Assembly: GCA_002633025.1 (NCBI GenBank)
Contig: NMRB01003190.1
Coordinates: forward strand, 1-64,000
DNA: 64,000 bases
Source of the DNA: Notospermus geniculatus
Taxonomy: Eukaryota; Nemertea; Pilidiophora; Heteronemertea; Lineidae
Reading direction: 5' to 3'
Of the stretch, positions 1 to 11,651 are shown one piece after another. Every line of letters begins with the position of its first letter. Positions within the stretch are counted from its first letter, which is position 1. The notes under the pieces are model-generated. The model saw only the letters and a program-made list of their open reading frames with translations, ran no database searches and was not told the origin of the DNA. The translations under genes and the position numbers were made by a program.

Positions 1-239
1 GGCTGTCGAAGCGATCACAGATAATTCTACGGACTTTGCATCACATTATGAAAAAACGCTCCAGTCATTCTATGGGATTCAAGGAATTTACAAGACACAA
101 CAATCGCAAGCAGGCTGCGTCAAAATTCTACACGATGTTGGTCTTGAAGAAACAGGAGGCACTTGAGATAAAACAGAATGAGCCATTTGGTGATCTCGTC
201 TTATCCCGAGGGCCACAGTTTGATTTGATGATCGAATAA
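1..239 (+). CDS. RAD21: RAD21-type cohesin kleisin, C-terminal exon (partial)
   Basis: Reading from base 3 gives an open frame that runs to a TAA at 237-239. It encodes about 78 residues containing NRKQAASKFYTMLVLKKQ, the signature of the C-terminal winged-helix domain of RAD21 kleisins, which docks on the SMC1 head to close the cohesin ring in the nucleus. The family usually ends shortly after this motif, as here, where about 30 residues follow (ending DLMIE). The rest of the gene lies left of the window. The ATG at 36 is internal and is not a start. RAD21L is an alternative because the distinguishing upstream parts are missing; REC8 fits less well. A possible poly(A) signal AATAAA is at 802-807, and a second at 4367-4372. 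Confidence 0.85.
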   Translation, partial: LSKRSQIILRTLHHIMKKRSSHSMGFKEFTRHNNRKQAASKFYTMLVLKKQEALEIKQNEPFGDLVLSRGPQFDLMIE

Positions 240-830
240 GCACTATGAAAGGGAAATTGAGAAAAAGGCAAAATAAGAAAAGCCAAGAAAGAATGGGCGA
301 AATGGAAGAAGGTGAAATAAGAAAAGGCAAAAGAGAAGGCAGATTGGGATGACACCGGTATTTGAACTTTGAAAGTCGTATGAGCTAAAGTCAACTATCC
401 GGTTAGAATACTCCACGGTGAGACTGAAGGTGTTTCTGGCATGCTGGGGAAAATTGCAGGTCTCTGGCTCATTGGGACTTACCCTAACTTTCCTATGGTG
501 TAGAAATTTTTGTAAGGTTTTGTTAGGTAGGGAAGCCCGATTTCTGTTGGGGTATCACTATTGAGTCACCGTACTTGTGTTTCTAAATTTCCAAGTAATG
601 TAAAGGAAGTGTATAAAAAATTGCATAGGTAACACAAGTATGTCTTGATGTCCATATGATAAATAGCCACAATGAGAATGGCACACACACACACACATTG
701 CACTGTATTTTGTTTTATCTGTCAGAAAATTTTCTTGACAGTTTTATCTCTGTGCTTTCTTCGTGTTTGTCTTACAGTGATAAGAATGTGAGATTCTGTG
801 CAATAAAGATGAGGACTATTACTATTACTA
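240..830 (+). other. Probable 3' UTR of the RAD21-like gene
   Basis: Sequence after the RAD21-like stop has no coding signal. It contains a short CA run near 685 and an AATAAA hexamer at 802-807 in an AT-rich context, a plausible cleavage signal. An alternative distal AATAAA lies at 4367. Transcript extent is inferred, not seen. Confidence 0.45.
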
Positions 831-1010
831 GAAACCTATAATGATTATCAATTCCTGAGTAATGGGTTTCTGTTGTTACATAATACATTATATTTCAGAG
901 TCGCAACACTGGGTCGTTAGGTCCATCATTTCTGCCATGTCAACCTTTAAAATGATAGTAATTATAGAAATTCTGCGACAGATTCTTCAGCATTTACTTT
1001 CACCTTTTAA

Positions 1011-1197
1011 CCACTTCAGTACCAAACATTTCGCCATTATGACGTCACGTAATTCATTTTTGTATGCACTGCATGCGTGAGACCATGTGACGTCATGGAT
1101 CGATTGCACCATTATGATGTCACATAATTTTTGTATGCGCCGCTAATGCCGTGTCATGACGTTGCAGATCAGAAAACTACTCAATAGTGCTGAAGCG
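1011..1197. mobile_element. MITE-like element with CCACTTCAGTAC ends
   Basis: The left end CCACTTCAGTACCAA is mirrored at the right end by the complement of CCGCTTCAGCACTA. Internally, two diverged direct copies of a CATTATGACGTCACGTAAT-like unit occur near 1037 and 1111. It is too short to encode a transposase. Boundaries are approximate. Confidence 0.5.
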
Positions 1198-1816
1198 GAT
1201 AAAACCTACATGTAGTGTGTTGTCACCTATCCTGTTATCGGAAAAATGAAATGAAAGCCCCATGGTCTGTCCTCTCCGTGTTTTGTTTGTAAGAGAGGGT
1301 AACTACTAGACAGCACCCACTAGGTACCATTTATAATGATGATGATAATTACTTGTTCTCCTTTTCAGTTGTTTGTAAATACATCTCTGAAGTTTATCAC
1401 TGCCTTCATTTGCAGATTTTGTTGTGTAACAAAAAACGTGATGTGTTTGTGAGCTACGTACCTGTTGTTCCGTCGATATAGGAAGAGATAATTCCTTTCG
1501 CTACATTTGGTCGTTTCGTCAAATGCAGAGAAACGTGCGTTTTTCCAGAATAGAAGTTTAGGGAAGCCCTGTCTGTTAGGTATTCATCAGAAAGTTCGTT
1601 GATTGCAGTGGGTTCAGTTACTTGTGGTCCTCATGTACATATTTACAAATTCGACGGAATGTACCTTGGCAATGAAATGGTAAAAATTGCTGCTTTGCTA
1701 CCTTACTGAATCATTACATAGTGACAAATGTTCATTTGTTATTTCTTGGGAAGAAACCAGTCCGTGAATTTGGGTCTGGGCCTACTGCTGTCCTCGAAGT
1801 CCAAATGTAGTATCTC

Positions 1817-1977
1817 AGTAGCTGTCAGTTGACCAGTAGGTGTCGCTACGACCCAATTCAATGCTCAGCGGCCCCTTTCATGCTTGATTGAGCACCAACC
1901 AGGAAAATTTTCTTGTGTTGGTCTGCTAGAAATTTGCTGCCATCTTTTGACGATAAGTGCGGCTGACTGCTGCTATT
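1817..1977. mobile_element. MITE-like repeat, related to 43532-43703
   Basis: This segment shares blocks (GACCAGTAGGTGTCGCTAC, GCTGCCATCTTTTG, GCGGCTGACTGCTGCTATT) with 43532-43703 in the opposite orientation. The ends form an imperfect inverted repeat around AGCWGTCAG. It is a dispersed non-autonomous element with no coding capacity. Confidence 0.6.
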
Positions 1978-4900
1978 GATGTAACAGTCCCACATCATAT
2001 TACTAAGCACAATCAAGCATCCTCCCACTGATTCTTCTGATTGGAGGACTGATGAAAAACGACGAGTCAGTCTTGAGTACTGAAATTTTCATGGGGGGAG
2101 GGGATTTTACAATAAGGATATCTTTTTGCCTGTGCAGTAATTTACTTCATCCACAGTTTCTCCGTGGCATACCTCCCTTCAGACAAGGTTAAAGGGGGAA
2201 GTTTTTTTGTAGGACTACGTGTGACTCATTTTGTTACAAATTCCCGCTCGTATTTTTTAAACTAAATGTATCGTATGACGTAAGAGCCAGTCACTGCCAA
2301 TAATTAAATGTTTTTGTCAAATTCCATATAAAAAATAATTAAAGTTGGCCTCACACGTACAAGTTCATGTCTGTGAGGTCGGTTCGCTGACATGTGCTCC
2401 TAAATCAACAAATTCATGTCTGCACGATTAGAAATTGTGTCGCGGATATAATCAGTGTTATATCTAGGATTTCAGAAGGGCATGGTGCAAACTTTGCGAA
2501 AAGGGCACTTCAACCTAGAAAAGGGCACTTTTCATTCGCGGCATTTCTTCTAACGGAATTTGAAAAGTTAAAAAGGTCTCTAATAACTCCAGTCAACAGC
2601 CAATTTAAGCCAGTTTCTAAGGTGATATGACCAAAAGGGACCATGGAAAAGGGTCTAGAGGTACTAAAAACCTTTAAAAAATTTTTTTTTTTTTTTAGGG
2701 GCATGGCGCCCTAGGGTGTTAAAAAGGGCACAATGGCGCCCCCTTTTGGCGGCATGGCGCGGCGCCACTCTAAAATGGCCTAGATATAACACTGCATAAA
2801 ATTGGTCACGATGATGTAACACAGGTAGATTTAGGTCTCAGACGTGGCTCGGAGACGGTCTTTGAGACTTCCATGCTACCTGGTAAAAGGAACATCAAGA
2901 ATATTACAAATTGTGCGTGATCTTACTCGTTGTGGTTCATGTTGAATATTCGTTACGAATTCAAATGTTGAAATATTCACGGTTCACTTCATGACAAACA
3001 TTACTTTGCTGAAATGTATTACATGTTTGGAGGACCTGTCTCGTAAAATTTTTGACTGTTTTGATGATTCTATTCATGACTAAATTCGACTTAACTTTTC
3101 AGCAATATTACTGTTGACTCATTGAGTACCCACTCATGCTTGGTACTAAATGAGTTAACTTACAAAAAACACCAGAGTTCAGTTATTTTTTTTGTCTCTC
3201 CAACTTCTCGACAAATGTACTGTAAAATTAGAGATTCTTTATATTGATGTACTGGTATCATATTTTCCTCATAGACTGCATTTGTATTATTGTCACATCA
3301 GTTCAATGATTAATGGTGAAATTGACTTACATGTAGCTGGGTCCATAAATGAAATAGTCCTTTGCACATGTGTCTTTATATACCAGTATCGTGTATCCCC
3401 AGAAAAGCCCAGCTTCTAGTGTTGGAAAAGTTATCAAAAACCCCCAGACATGACTTGCCGTTTGTGGCGGGGACCTTATTCCTGAAACTGGTGTGACATC
3501 TGCCAGTGTTTCTGTTTGTCAGTGTTTCACCATACTGTTTTGGAAAGGCTGGTGGATAGATTGACATGTTTCTCTGTGTGTCCCCTGTTGTCAAGTTGCA
3601 GATTATTTCATCAGACAATAGTTCGTACAGGAACATTCAGAAATGGGGAACATTCAAAAATGTTACACTTAAGGCTAATTAAAGGACTTGAATCCACATT
3701 AGCATTTTCACGCTGAAATGCTGTCATTCCCCCACTGCCTGACATTTTCACAGGCAACCACTACTAACAATCCTTTGATCATTGAATCAGTTAGATCAAA
3801 TGTTGATTGCCTGTGAAGAAATTTTCCCACTCTGCCGTGCAGATTGTGCCTGTGGGTTCAGGCATTTACAGTGGCAAGCCCGATATAAAAGCTTCCTACT
3901 ACTGTAAACTGTCCGTGAATTTTTCACCACGCTAATTGTTCGCGATTTTCGCACTTCACAAATTCGCGAAGAATAAATTTCGTGATATGGCCGTTGAGCT
4001 TCAGAAATTTTAAAGGCCCAGCGATGTTCGCGTGATTTAAGTTCACGTTTCGATCCCTCATCATGAAAATTTTACGGTTTACAGTATTATGAAACCAGTC
4101 AACCTGGGTACCTATGAGTCCCACAGAGACTCTGAATAGGTCCGAGGTTAGCTACATGTGTATTCTTTGACGCACCACGTATTGGGAAAACCGTGAAATA
4201 GTTGTACTGTAATATAAGTCTAGATATAGATCCACAGTGTATAAATCATAATGTTCCCCAAGTCTATGTTATCCAGTTATTTAAATGTAGAAAAGGACAG
4301 ATTTTTAAATGAGGAACACAGTAATGCAGCATAATGCTACTACTTGTAGTATATCATATTTTGTACAATAAACGTTGGAATTACAAGTAGATCAGTGATT
4401 TACTTCATTCAGTTAATTTCTCGTTTAAGTCTTGATTGAATGGTTGAGAACTTGTCCAAGACCTTGGTCAGTGTCCAGATCTTTTCATTCAGAGAATCTC
4501 GGGTCATTTACGATCGCGCCCCTCCCCATGAGGAGGGGAGCAGTTGTGAAACCCTGGGTGTGAGGATGAGATATTTTGCGTGCCATGTACGACTACTGAT
4601 CCTTTGTCCTAATATCTGTTTCAGAATAGATGGTAGAGGCGTGTTTCCTAACTGCTAGGGCTATTGACCTGAAACTTGGTACATATATAGCCCTATGTCA
4701 GTTGACCTATGACACCAAGTTTCGGTCTGATTTGATTCTTAGCTTGGCCACCAAGTGGCAAAAATGAAAACTCAGATTCCAATAATTCCTAAACTAACGT
4801 CTGGATCGTCTCCAAATTTTCATCATCGGTGCATCTAATGAGGATACATGACACGTAGCAAGTTTTTGATTTGACCTACTTTTCAAGGCCACAGAGGTCA

Positions 4901-5000
4901 AAGTTCAAAATTTTGTCATTTTGGTGGCACGTATCATGGCTATTTGATCTAATATTTGACTTGGTGTGATCAGGTGTCTGGGTGCCCTCTGTACCTGGAA

Positions 5001-5165
5001 CTTAAAGGGCCTCTAGAGGCAGCTCGCCATTAGGCTACTATCAGTACCGGTTCTTCGGCCAGGCGGCGCCACTTTAACGTAATAATCACTAGTACGAGGT
5101 ATTCAACCTGGGTTTTCCCCGTGGTTTTCCCCTGCCATGCTGGCTGCCTCTAGAGGCCCTTTAAG
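5001..5165. mobile_element. 165-bp MITE with CTTAAAGGGCCTCTAGAG ends
   Basis: The terminal inverted repeats CTTAAAGGGCCTCTAGAG and CTCTAGAGGCCCTTTAAG are essentially perfect. The flanking host sequence (CCTGGAACT before, AAGGCTTGCC after) recurs uninterrupted near 62555-62580, which is in effect an empty-site copy and supports a discrete insertion. Confidence 0.75.
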
Positions 5166-5311
5166 GCTTGCCTGGGAACATTTCGATTTAACATTCACCC
5201 AGGTGAGCACATGGTCCATGGATGATGGACCATATCATATAGATCTTCATGAAGATCTATGCCTCAAGTGCCTTACAACCTGTCATGGGCCTAGCGATAT
5301 GTATATTGCCT

Positions 5312-5455
5312 GTAGAGGATGTGCACGTGATGTCATCATTCGCTCGTCAGCCATGTTGGACGTCATCTGACGCTACGAATGCGTTGGACGTGCCGTCCAA
5401 CATGGCGGCATCTCGTTGTCGTGGTGACGTCATAATCGTCACTGCACGTCCTCTA
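5312..5455. mobile_element. TAGAGG-family MITE carrying TGACGTCA-like motifs
   Basis: The ends TAGAGGATGTGCACGTGA and the complement of its right end (TAGAGGACGTGCAGTGA) form an inverted repeat. Both arms contain CRE-like TGAYGTCA motifs. It is related to the 196-bp elements at 37321-37516 and 55263-55458, which share the TAGAGG ends and adjacent TGACGTCA. A TA target is suggested. Confidence 0.65.
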
Positions 5456-5569
5456 TATCAGGCTGAACGTTATAAGGCCAAAGATCCAGTATATCCAGTA
5501 GATAAATTGTTGAATTTGTTCCCAGATTTTGAAACAGAACATGACAAGACAACAGTTATCCAGTAAGAA

Positions 5570-5640
5570 CATTTATTAACCTGTTAGAGAATAAAGATAG
5601 TAAGTTGTAACAGAGAATAAAGATAGTAAGTTGTAACAGA
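5570..5640. repeat. Two-copy tandem repeat
   Basis: GAGAATAAAGATAGTAAG followed by TTGTAACA occurs twice in direct succession. It is a short local duplication. Confidence 0.7.
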
Positions 5641-5829
5641 AAGGTGAAAATACCATTTTATCAAACATTTATACACGAACAGGTTTTCAAGGAATTGTAA
5701 ATGTACGGTAGCCTACTCGGCTACCATTTCTATTCGATAGGGCCTCTGAAGTAAAAAAGTGCAGGAATTCTCTTAGAGTACTGGTAGATTGTCCTAAATT
5801 AAACTAGGCCTATACATATGACACCAACG

Positions 5830-6575
5830 ACTTCCCATAGCTTTCCATGGTTGAGTTGCCCATGGAGAGCCAACTGACTTGCAGTTCTCATGTGGTGCAA
5901 CACTGTAGTATAGGAATAGGCAGCCGCCCCTTTAAGGGCGCCCGTGTGTAACCCCCGTAGGGAAGCCCCGGATGTTGGGAGAGAGAGAGGGACCACGAGG
6001 CAACGAAGGTTCCAATGGAGGTGGTTAACTGGGTGTAACTACGAATAAAACCTATAAGATGATGAGTTGCCACCTCACTTGTTATCTCTACGACTACCCC
6101 ACGATCCCAACCCCCGACGAACACGAGAACACGTTAAGATTGTAGAATAGACATTGACTAGAATCACTGATTATTGAGTTGCCCGTGGAGTGCCAACCTA
6201 ACTCGCTCTAATGTGGAGCATCGCTTTATGGATTAGAATCATTGATGCTGGAATCTCACATACACTGAGTGCTTAGTTAATCGGTGGTCAATAGAATTGT
6301 TCTAAGTCCAACGGAGGGGCCAATATGGGCGAATGGTCTTTAATGTGGAGATAAGCAAGTTGACAAGGTTTGCCGAGTAAACATACCAGGTTCCCAAAAG
6401 GGCCTCAAATGCATATTATTATGAGTTCCCTCAGATCTGGGTCACCACCGATTAACTAAGCATTCAGTGTATATTTCCCATAGTTTTCTATGGTTGAGTT
6501 CCCGCAGAGAGTCAACTTGCACAACTCTCATGTGGAGCACTGCCCTATCATTATAGAATAGATTATATGAATCGA
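5830..6575. repeat. Three diverged copies of a roughly 90-bp repeat
   Basis: Related blocks occur at about 5838-5915, 6176-6245 and 6478-6575, each with GGTTGAGTTGCCC-like, GAGAGCCAACT-like and CTCATGTGGAGCAC-like segments. The copy ending near 6260 is separated from the copy starting near 6471 by the MITE at 6261-6471. Confidence 0.55.
6261..6471. mobile_element. TA-flanked MITE with ACTGAGTGCTTAGTTAATC ends
   Basis: The left end ACTGAGTGCTTAGTTAATCG pairs with the right end CGATTAACTAAGCATTCAGT. The outermost TA dinucleotides fit a TA target duplication of the Tc1/mariner type. It is about 210 bp with no open frame of note, so it is non-autonomous. Confidence 0.7.
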
Positions 6576-6814
6576 TGTTGGAATTTTGCTCTTGTTCTTA
6601 ATCTTAATCACAGATATTAAACAAATCCACCACGAAAATGCATAGATGAATAACGAGATCATAATTCAATAAAATATTAGGAAGACATGCAACTTGGATA
6701 ATTCATAACCGCAATAAAATGACACGAAACATCCATCAACGCCGTGTAATGAATTATTCCAATAATTCTGATCTACTTGGAGAATATTGCAATCAAATGG
6801 AAGATAGATGTATG

Positions 6815-6895
6815 GTATTCTCCCATAGCAGGGCTTTTGTTGTACATTCAAGGTGGATAAGAGGAGTGAGGTAAAAACCTTGCTGTGGGAGGATG
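6815..6895. mobile_element. CATCCTCCCA-family MITE, copy 1 (degraded left end)
   Basis: The right end CTGCTGTGGGAGGATG matches the family; the left end is mutated to GTATTCTCCCATAGCAGGG. The flanking 8-mers GATGTATG (6807-6814) and GATGTATT (6896-6903) form an 8-bp target duplication with one mismatch. Confidence 0.75.
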
Positions 6896-7538
6896 GATGT
6901 ATTGGCATATGATGTACCATTACCGACTCGTGGGCTGGAGCGCTTAGTGTATTTCAATCATTGTGAAGTCATTGCAGAGAATTTGCTGTTTTGATTCAAA
7001 AGGTTTTGATGAGATGCTTTATGACTGCGAGTCCAAACGATTCAAGAATTAAGTTGAAATTGAGTAACAAGATTTTAAGCTGAAATTGAGTAACAAGATT
7101 CTATTCTAAGTCAGTACCCTCAAAAGTGAGGGTCATCTAGAGCCGGGCATATTTCATGCCTCTGATCAAAAGAGAGTTTTCAGGGGTTTATGAAAAGCCT
7201 GATTGTACAAATAGGCCTACCTGTATACCCTATACGTACTGCAGGACTAGAAAGAGTACATGAATTTGAAGAAAAAAACAAAACAACTAGTGTAGTCTTT
7301 GAAGACTTGACTATTTTGAAGGTAGTATGCACTGGGAATGAGATTATTTGAGGTCACTTTTCCAGTGAGTTTATGTACCAGGTAGACATTGCATGGTCAA
7401 GGACATAATCTGTCAATTCTTATGTCCTTTCAAAACACAGTTTCCACTATAACAAGTGTTAGTGCTTGACGAAGCAATAAGTGATGTCTCACGCACAATG
7501 AGATACCCACTGTGATGACCCAATCTTATGATAAAGGG

Positions 7539-8663
7539 TCATACCATCTTATAACCTTTCACTTGGTTCCACAACTTGTTTTCAGATGTGACAATTTTTA
7601 GATCATCCCAGGTCTTCCCATCAGATTCCTGTTTATAGATGAGCTGGGCTGGAAATATGAAGTTTAACATCCAAAAATTTCCAAAAACTGAACGGAAATT
7701 TTTTGACATGGAACCAGTGCAGACTAAATTGGGCATTTTTTGTGCTTCGAACATTGTCTTGCCTAAGAAAATGAAGTACAGTTGTGCAAAAAAGAATCCA
7801 GTGCATATGAACCCTGACCAGGAAAAGGTGTAAAAATGTGAGATCATCAACAAAATGTGGCCCTCTATTTCTCCTCGCCACCAGGATAGTAATGTATACG
7901 GTAAAAAATAATCAGACTTATTGGCAGTAAAGTTGGCCTGAAGGTAGCGATAGGTTGACATCAAAGTTTGTATGCAGACGACGCTCGCGTAGAAGCAGAG
8001 TATCACGAAGTATCGCTGGTTGTAGTAACCGACGCACCGGCCGGCGATGTAACAATGGTGATCCCGCTTCAGAACGCATTTGTCACAGATGTTACAGTGA
8101 TGACATCGAGGCGGTTGTTGGAGATTGCAGACGTTGCAATAACGCCACTCCAAGGACGGATGTGGTTTTTGTGCGTTTCGATCGATAGGCGCCCCATCCA
8201 TGTCAATTTTCACAACACCATTCTTGAATTTTCCTTCACCACCATTGTGATTGTTATGATATCCATTATGTTTTTGTAAACTGTTGAATTTATCATAGAT
8301 AGTTGCGTAAACAACCGATTGTTCCTCCCGTCTTGGCCTGTCTGCCGTCTTCTCATGAAATGTGTTATAAAGTTGCAAGCAGGTCCAGTTGGCGATAGTG
8401 TTCACAAACACAAAACATGCCACAATATTCCCGAAATAAACAGCATCTGCGGAATACCCTGCATAGTCAAACGGAATGAGGTAATTCAAATTCGTATAAA
8501 GTGCTGTCAGAATTCCATACCAGCCAATGAATGAACAAAAGTAGTATGATTTTTGAGCCGTTCCTTTTGAGTGATGTTTGCCCTGGTACGTATCCCTCCA
8601 CTTTTCCATGAGAGACTTCTTTTCCCATTCTTCACCCCTCCTCCTCTCTGCATAGTCCCCCAT
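7539..8663 (-). CDS. DHHC-type palmitoyltransferase (ZDHHC family), single exon
   Basis: This intact 374-codon frame encodes a multi-pass membrane enzyme that S-acylates proteins, probably at Golgi or ER membranes. The cysteine-rich zinc domain spans about residues 176-220 (C176, C179, C187, C190, C193, C196), with the catalytic DHHC at 201-204 followed by YIAGRCVGYYNQRYF. Four hydrophobic segments are visible near 41-62, 75-98, 214-234 and 268-300, the usual two-plus-two layout. The TTxE motif of the family appears as T303-M-F-E306. The C-terminal NFRSVFGNFWMLNFIFP block recalls the ZDHHC22/24-like group, but I cannot assign an orthologue. The start at 8663 gives a charged N-terminus (MGDYAERRRGEEW); no in-window upstream exon is evident. 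The absence of introns contrasts with the other genes here and could mean retroposition or lineage-specific intron loss. Confidence 0.93.
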   Translation of the reverse strand: MGDYAERRRGEEWEKKSLMEKWRDTYQGKHHSKGTAQKSYYFCSFIGWYGILTALYTNLNYLIPFDYAGYSADAVYFGNIVACFVFVNTIANWTCLQLYNTFHEKTADRPRREEQSVVYATIYDKFNSLQKHNGYHNNHNGGEGKFKNGVVKIDMDGAPIDRNAQKPHPSLEWRYCNVCNLQQPPRCHHCNICDKCVLKRDHHCYIAGRCVGYYNQRYFVILCFYASVVCIQTLMSTYRYLQANFTANKSDYFLPYTLLSWWRGEIEGHILLMISHFYTFSWSGFICTGFFFAQLYFIFLGKTMFEAQKMPNLVCTGSMSKNFRSVFGNFWMLNFIFPAQLIYKQESDGKTWDDLKIVTSENKLWNQVKGYKMV

Positions 8664-8699
8664 TTGGAATGTTGTCTGGCATCAAAAATTCATCAGCGA

Positions 8700-9590
8700 A
8701 TTTTTGCTGGCATGGACCTGGAATTGGAAGGATGTGAGAGTGAAGTGTCTTGCCCAAGGATGCAAGCTGTAAATCAAACTGAAGAGAACACGTTATTCTT
8801 TTTAGAAAGATAACAGACAGCCATGTATGACACGTCGTGCTATGTGACAGTCTGCTAAAATGCCACGACATGACATGAAGAATAGCAATTGGCTAATTCA
8901 CTTCTAATTCAACCATGTAGTTGGATACATTACATTGTCAGGTTTTACAGGTTGTGGCTCCACTATCTTGTAGGCCTACCAGTACCTATAAAAGCACATG
9001 AAATATAGCCTATGGAACTAGTCATTTGATATATAGAAATCCAGATAAACTTACACGAAATAAGATCTTTAGTTGGATCCCAGTGAGGAATGTTTTGACA
9101 TGTACATGCCAGCAGTGCTGCCACCTAGGAGTGGCTTTCTCAACTATTCTGTTTCCATGGCGACAGACTGTTAATGTATGGTGGCCAGTATTAGGTTACT
9201 CCATTAGTTATTGACTGCTGTGGATTCATGTGCCAGGGAGCGGCCAAGTCCTCCGCCTAACACTGGGGGGGGGGGNATAACAAACAAGAAGAAAAAGAAT
9301 TTCGTCATCAGAAAATGGTTTTATTGTCAATATTTGCTATACGCCTAGCGACACCAAATAATACATAGAGCATTGTGATAATTTAAAAAATTGTAATTTT
9401 GACTAGACAATGGTTTACTTTGTAAATGCAGACGTTCCCATACACAAAATGGTTTGTATGCCTCCATAGAGACCTACAGGATCGACTTTGCAACGGTTTT
9501 AAATAAACAAATGTTTCCTTTAATATACTGAACTGGATGAAAAGAAGAACATCCGGTGTTCAGAATGTCTCCAACATTTTTGGTAGAAGG
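8700..9590. other. Non-coding stretch upstream of the palmitoyltransferase
   Basis: This presumably includes the 5' UTR and promoter of the minus-strand palmitoyltransferase. No exon was recognised. A poly-G run ends in a single ambiguous base at 9276. Confidence 0.4.
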
Positions 9591-9594
9591 AGCC

Positions 9595-9925
9595 TCCATT
9601 AGCGGACACCTCCACTGTGAGGCCACCTCTTTATTAAGGCCGGAGCAGTCAGAAATTTGGCATTTACTTCATTTTGACTTCTATAATCAGGACACCAAGT
9701 TAAAGACAACTTCAGTCCCAAAGGTGTCCTCAATAGTGAGGTTCCACAGTATAGTGGAACCTCCCTTGGCAGGCACCTCTGCCAGGAGGACACCTCTCTC
9801 TTAAGGACACCTAATTTCAATCCAAAATTGACCATGCTGATTCATTTTGACCTCTATAATCAGGACACCTCTCAATTAAGGACAGCATTTGTCAGTCCCA
9901 GAGGTGTCCTTAATAGCGAGGTTGA
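9595..9925. mobile_element. Rearranged copies of the GTGGAACCTC/AGGACACC family
   Basis: At least two partial copies of the dispersed element are present (GCGGACACCTC, TAGTGGAACCTCCC, CAGAGGTGTCCT). The same family is cleaner at 32528-32710, 34430-34769 and 46348-46525. The copies here are nested and broken. Confidence 0.65.
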
Positions 9926-10539
9926 ACAGTATCCAAGCATTGAAATTACAATCTTGGAAAAAATTCTTGTAGGTTTGGACAAGATACGCTCAGCACTCAT
10001 CCATTAGGCCTACGCATTCCCTCTGCGACCCCAAGGCCTGAGTGAATCTGTCTCCAAATGGCTTTTGACTAGACTTTGACAGCCAGGCCAAGACAATGCT
10101 GACTTTTATAATACTGTATCTATATATATGACAAAAACATTTTTTTGATTTGGGAATCTTGACAAACATAAATGTTAAGCGCCTGACTGATTCATTCTGC
10201 AGTTATGAGGGGTATGGTGCCTCAATCCATAGCATTGCTACAGCACCATTCTCTATTAAAATGTTTGGCACGCACATCTACAGTACATAAATAAATAGAT
10301 AATAAACAAATATTAACAGACATTCAATGTAGATACAATATATGCTTTAAAGGGGGAGTTCTGTCCATAATTTGAAAACTGTCAGAAATTCAGGCCACGC
10401 AACCAGTGCCTTTGACATCCCTTCCCCTCTATGCCCCACACACTTGCATTGTCCCCAACTTTTACACCCATGAACCACCCCCCTTCACAATTCTGATAAT
10501 GAAGTGTTAATTACACCAGTGGAAATAAATGAGCAACAT

Positions 10540-10680
10540 TTTTTGGCTCTAGGACTTTTCATCACTGGACATTTTGTCCCCAGACTTTTTGTCCCCGACA
10601 ATTGCCCCTGGACATTTTGTCCCCAAGGACATTTCATGCCCTAGGACTTAACGTCCCCAGTCATTTTCCCCCGAGCACAA
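10540..10680. repeat. TTTTGTCCCC-rich degenerate repeat
   Basis: Irregular repeats of GGACATTTTGTCCCC and GACAATTGCCCC. A related stretch with AATTGCCCCC motifs lies at 33670-33780. Confidence 0.5.
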
Positions 10681-10857
10681 TTCTTTTTCAAGAGAGATTT
10701 TTGTTTCAAAGTAGCGCACCTTTTCGAATACTTAAGCAACATAAAACACACAGGTTTTTTATAAGAAAATTACATCTAATTAAATTGAACAATTAGCGCA
10801 GGTTACAAAATTTCATGCTGAGCATTACCATCAGGATCATACGAGTGGAACCTCCCA

Positions 10858-11215
10858 TTGTGGACACCTCTGCTTGGAGGATGCCTCTGCCTGGAGGACA
10901 TCTCAACCTGGAGGACGCCTCTGCCTGGAGGACGCCTCTGTCTGGAGGACACCTCTGTCTGGAGGACACCTCTGTCTGGAGGACACCTCTGCCTGAAGGA
11001 TGCCTCCGTCCAGAGGACACGTCCTCTGTCTGGAGGAACCTCTGCCTGGAGGATGCCTCTGACTGAAGGATGCCTCTGCTTGGAGGATCCCTCTGCCTGG
11101 AGGACACCCCTATCCGGATGACACCCCTGTCTGGAGGACACCTCTGTCTGGAGGACACCTCTGCCTGGAGGATGCCTCTGCCTGGAGGATGCCTCTGCCT
11201 GGAGGACACACCTCT
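10858..11215. repeat. 17-bp minisatellite (CCTCTGYCTGGAGGACA)
   Basis: About 20 tandem copies of CCTCTGTCTGGAGGACA and close variants. Because 17 is not a multiple of three, all frames stay open and give spurious repetitive peptides on both strands. The unit resembles the inner part of the flanking GTGGAACCTC element (CTCCTGGCAGAGGTGTCC), from which it probably expanded. Confidence 0.9.
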
Positions 11216-11651
11216 CTATCAAGGACACCATCGTACAGTTCTGATTTGGCAATTTCAAAGTCTGTCCACTATAATCAGGAAACCTCACAATTTATCAGGT
11301 CCAGAGGTGTCCATATTTGAGAGGCTCAAACATAGCACTGTCTTGGGATGCTCACAGCACATTTTAAGCTCAAACACATATTGCAGTGATAGCAAGACCT
11401 AGGTCATTGTACTCAGACCTCCTTAGCAGANCCCCCCCCTCAAGAGGGTACAGGCTCTCTGCATCAGGGACACCAACGTTCAGATTTGAGTTGAGAAGAA
11501 CACCTCCCAAATGAACAGACCAACCCCAAGGCTGTACGTAAAAGATAAACGTCCTAACTGAGAGGTTCCACTCACTCTTTACAAATCTCATTACAAATCA
11601 AATTATTTACAATTCAACCCTTTCACTGCCAATGGCAATTTCGTCAAAAAG

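Larger units (their letters stand above)
831..5000. other. Non-coding stretch with dispersed repeats
   Basis: No convincing exon was found on either strand. The stretch holds MITE-like elements (1011-1197, 1817-1977) and an AATAAA at 4367-4372. Around 4660-5000 there is a diverged repeat whose part near 4960-5000 (ending GGTGCCCTCTGTACCTGG) resembles 61960-62045. Confidence 0.5.

Noticed and set aside
10793-11402. Overlapping repetitive open frames on both strands
   Set aside because: They are a by-product of the 17-bp minisatellite, which leaves every frame open and encodes the same motif in three frames.
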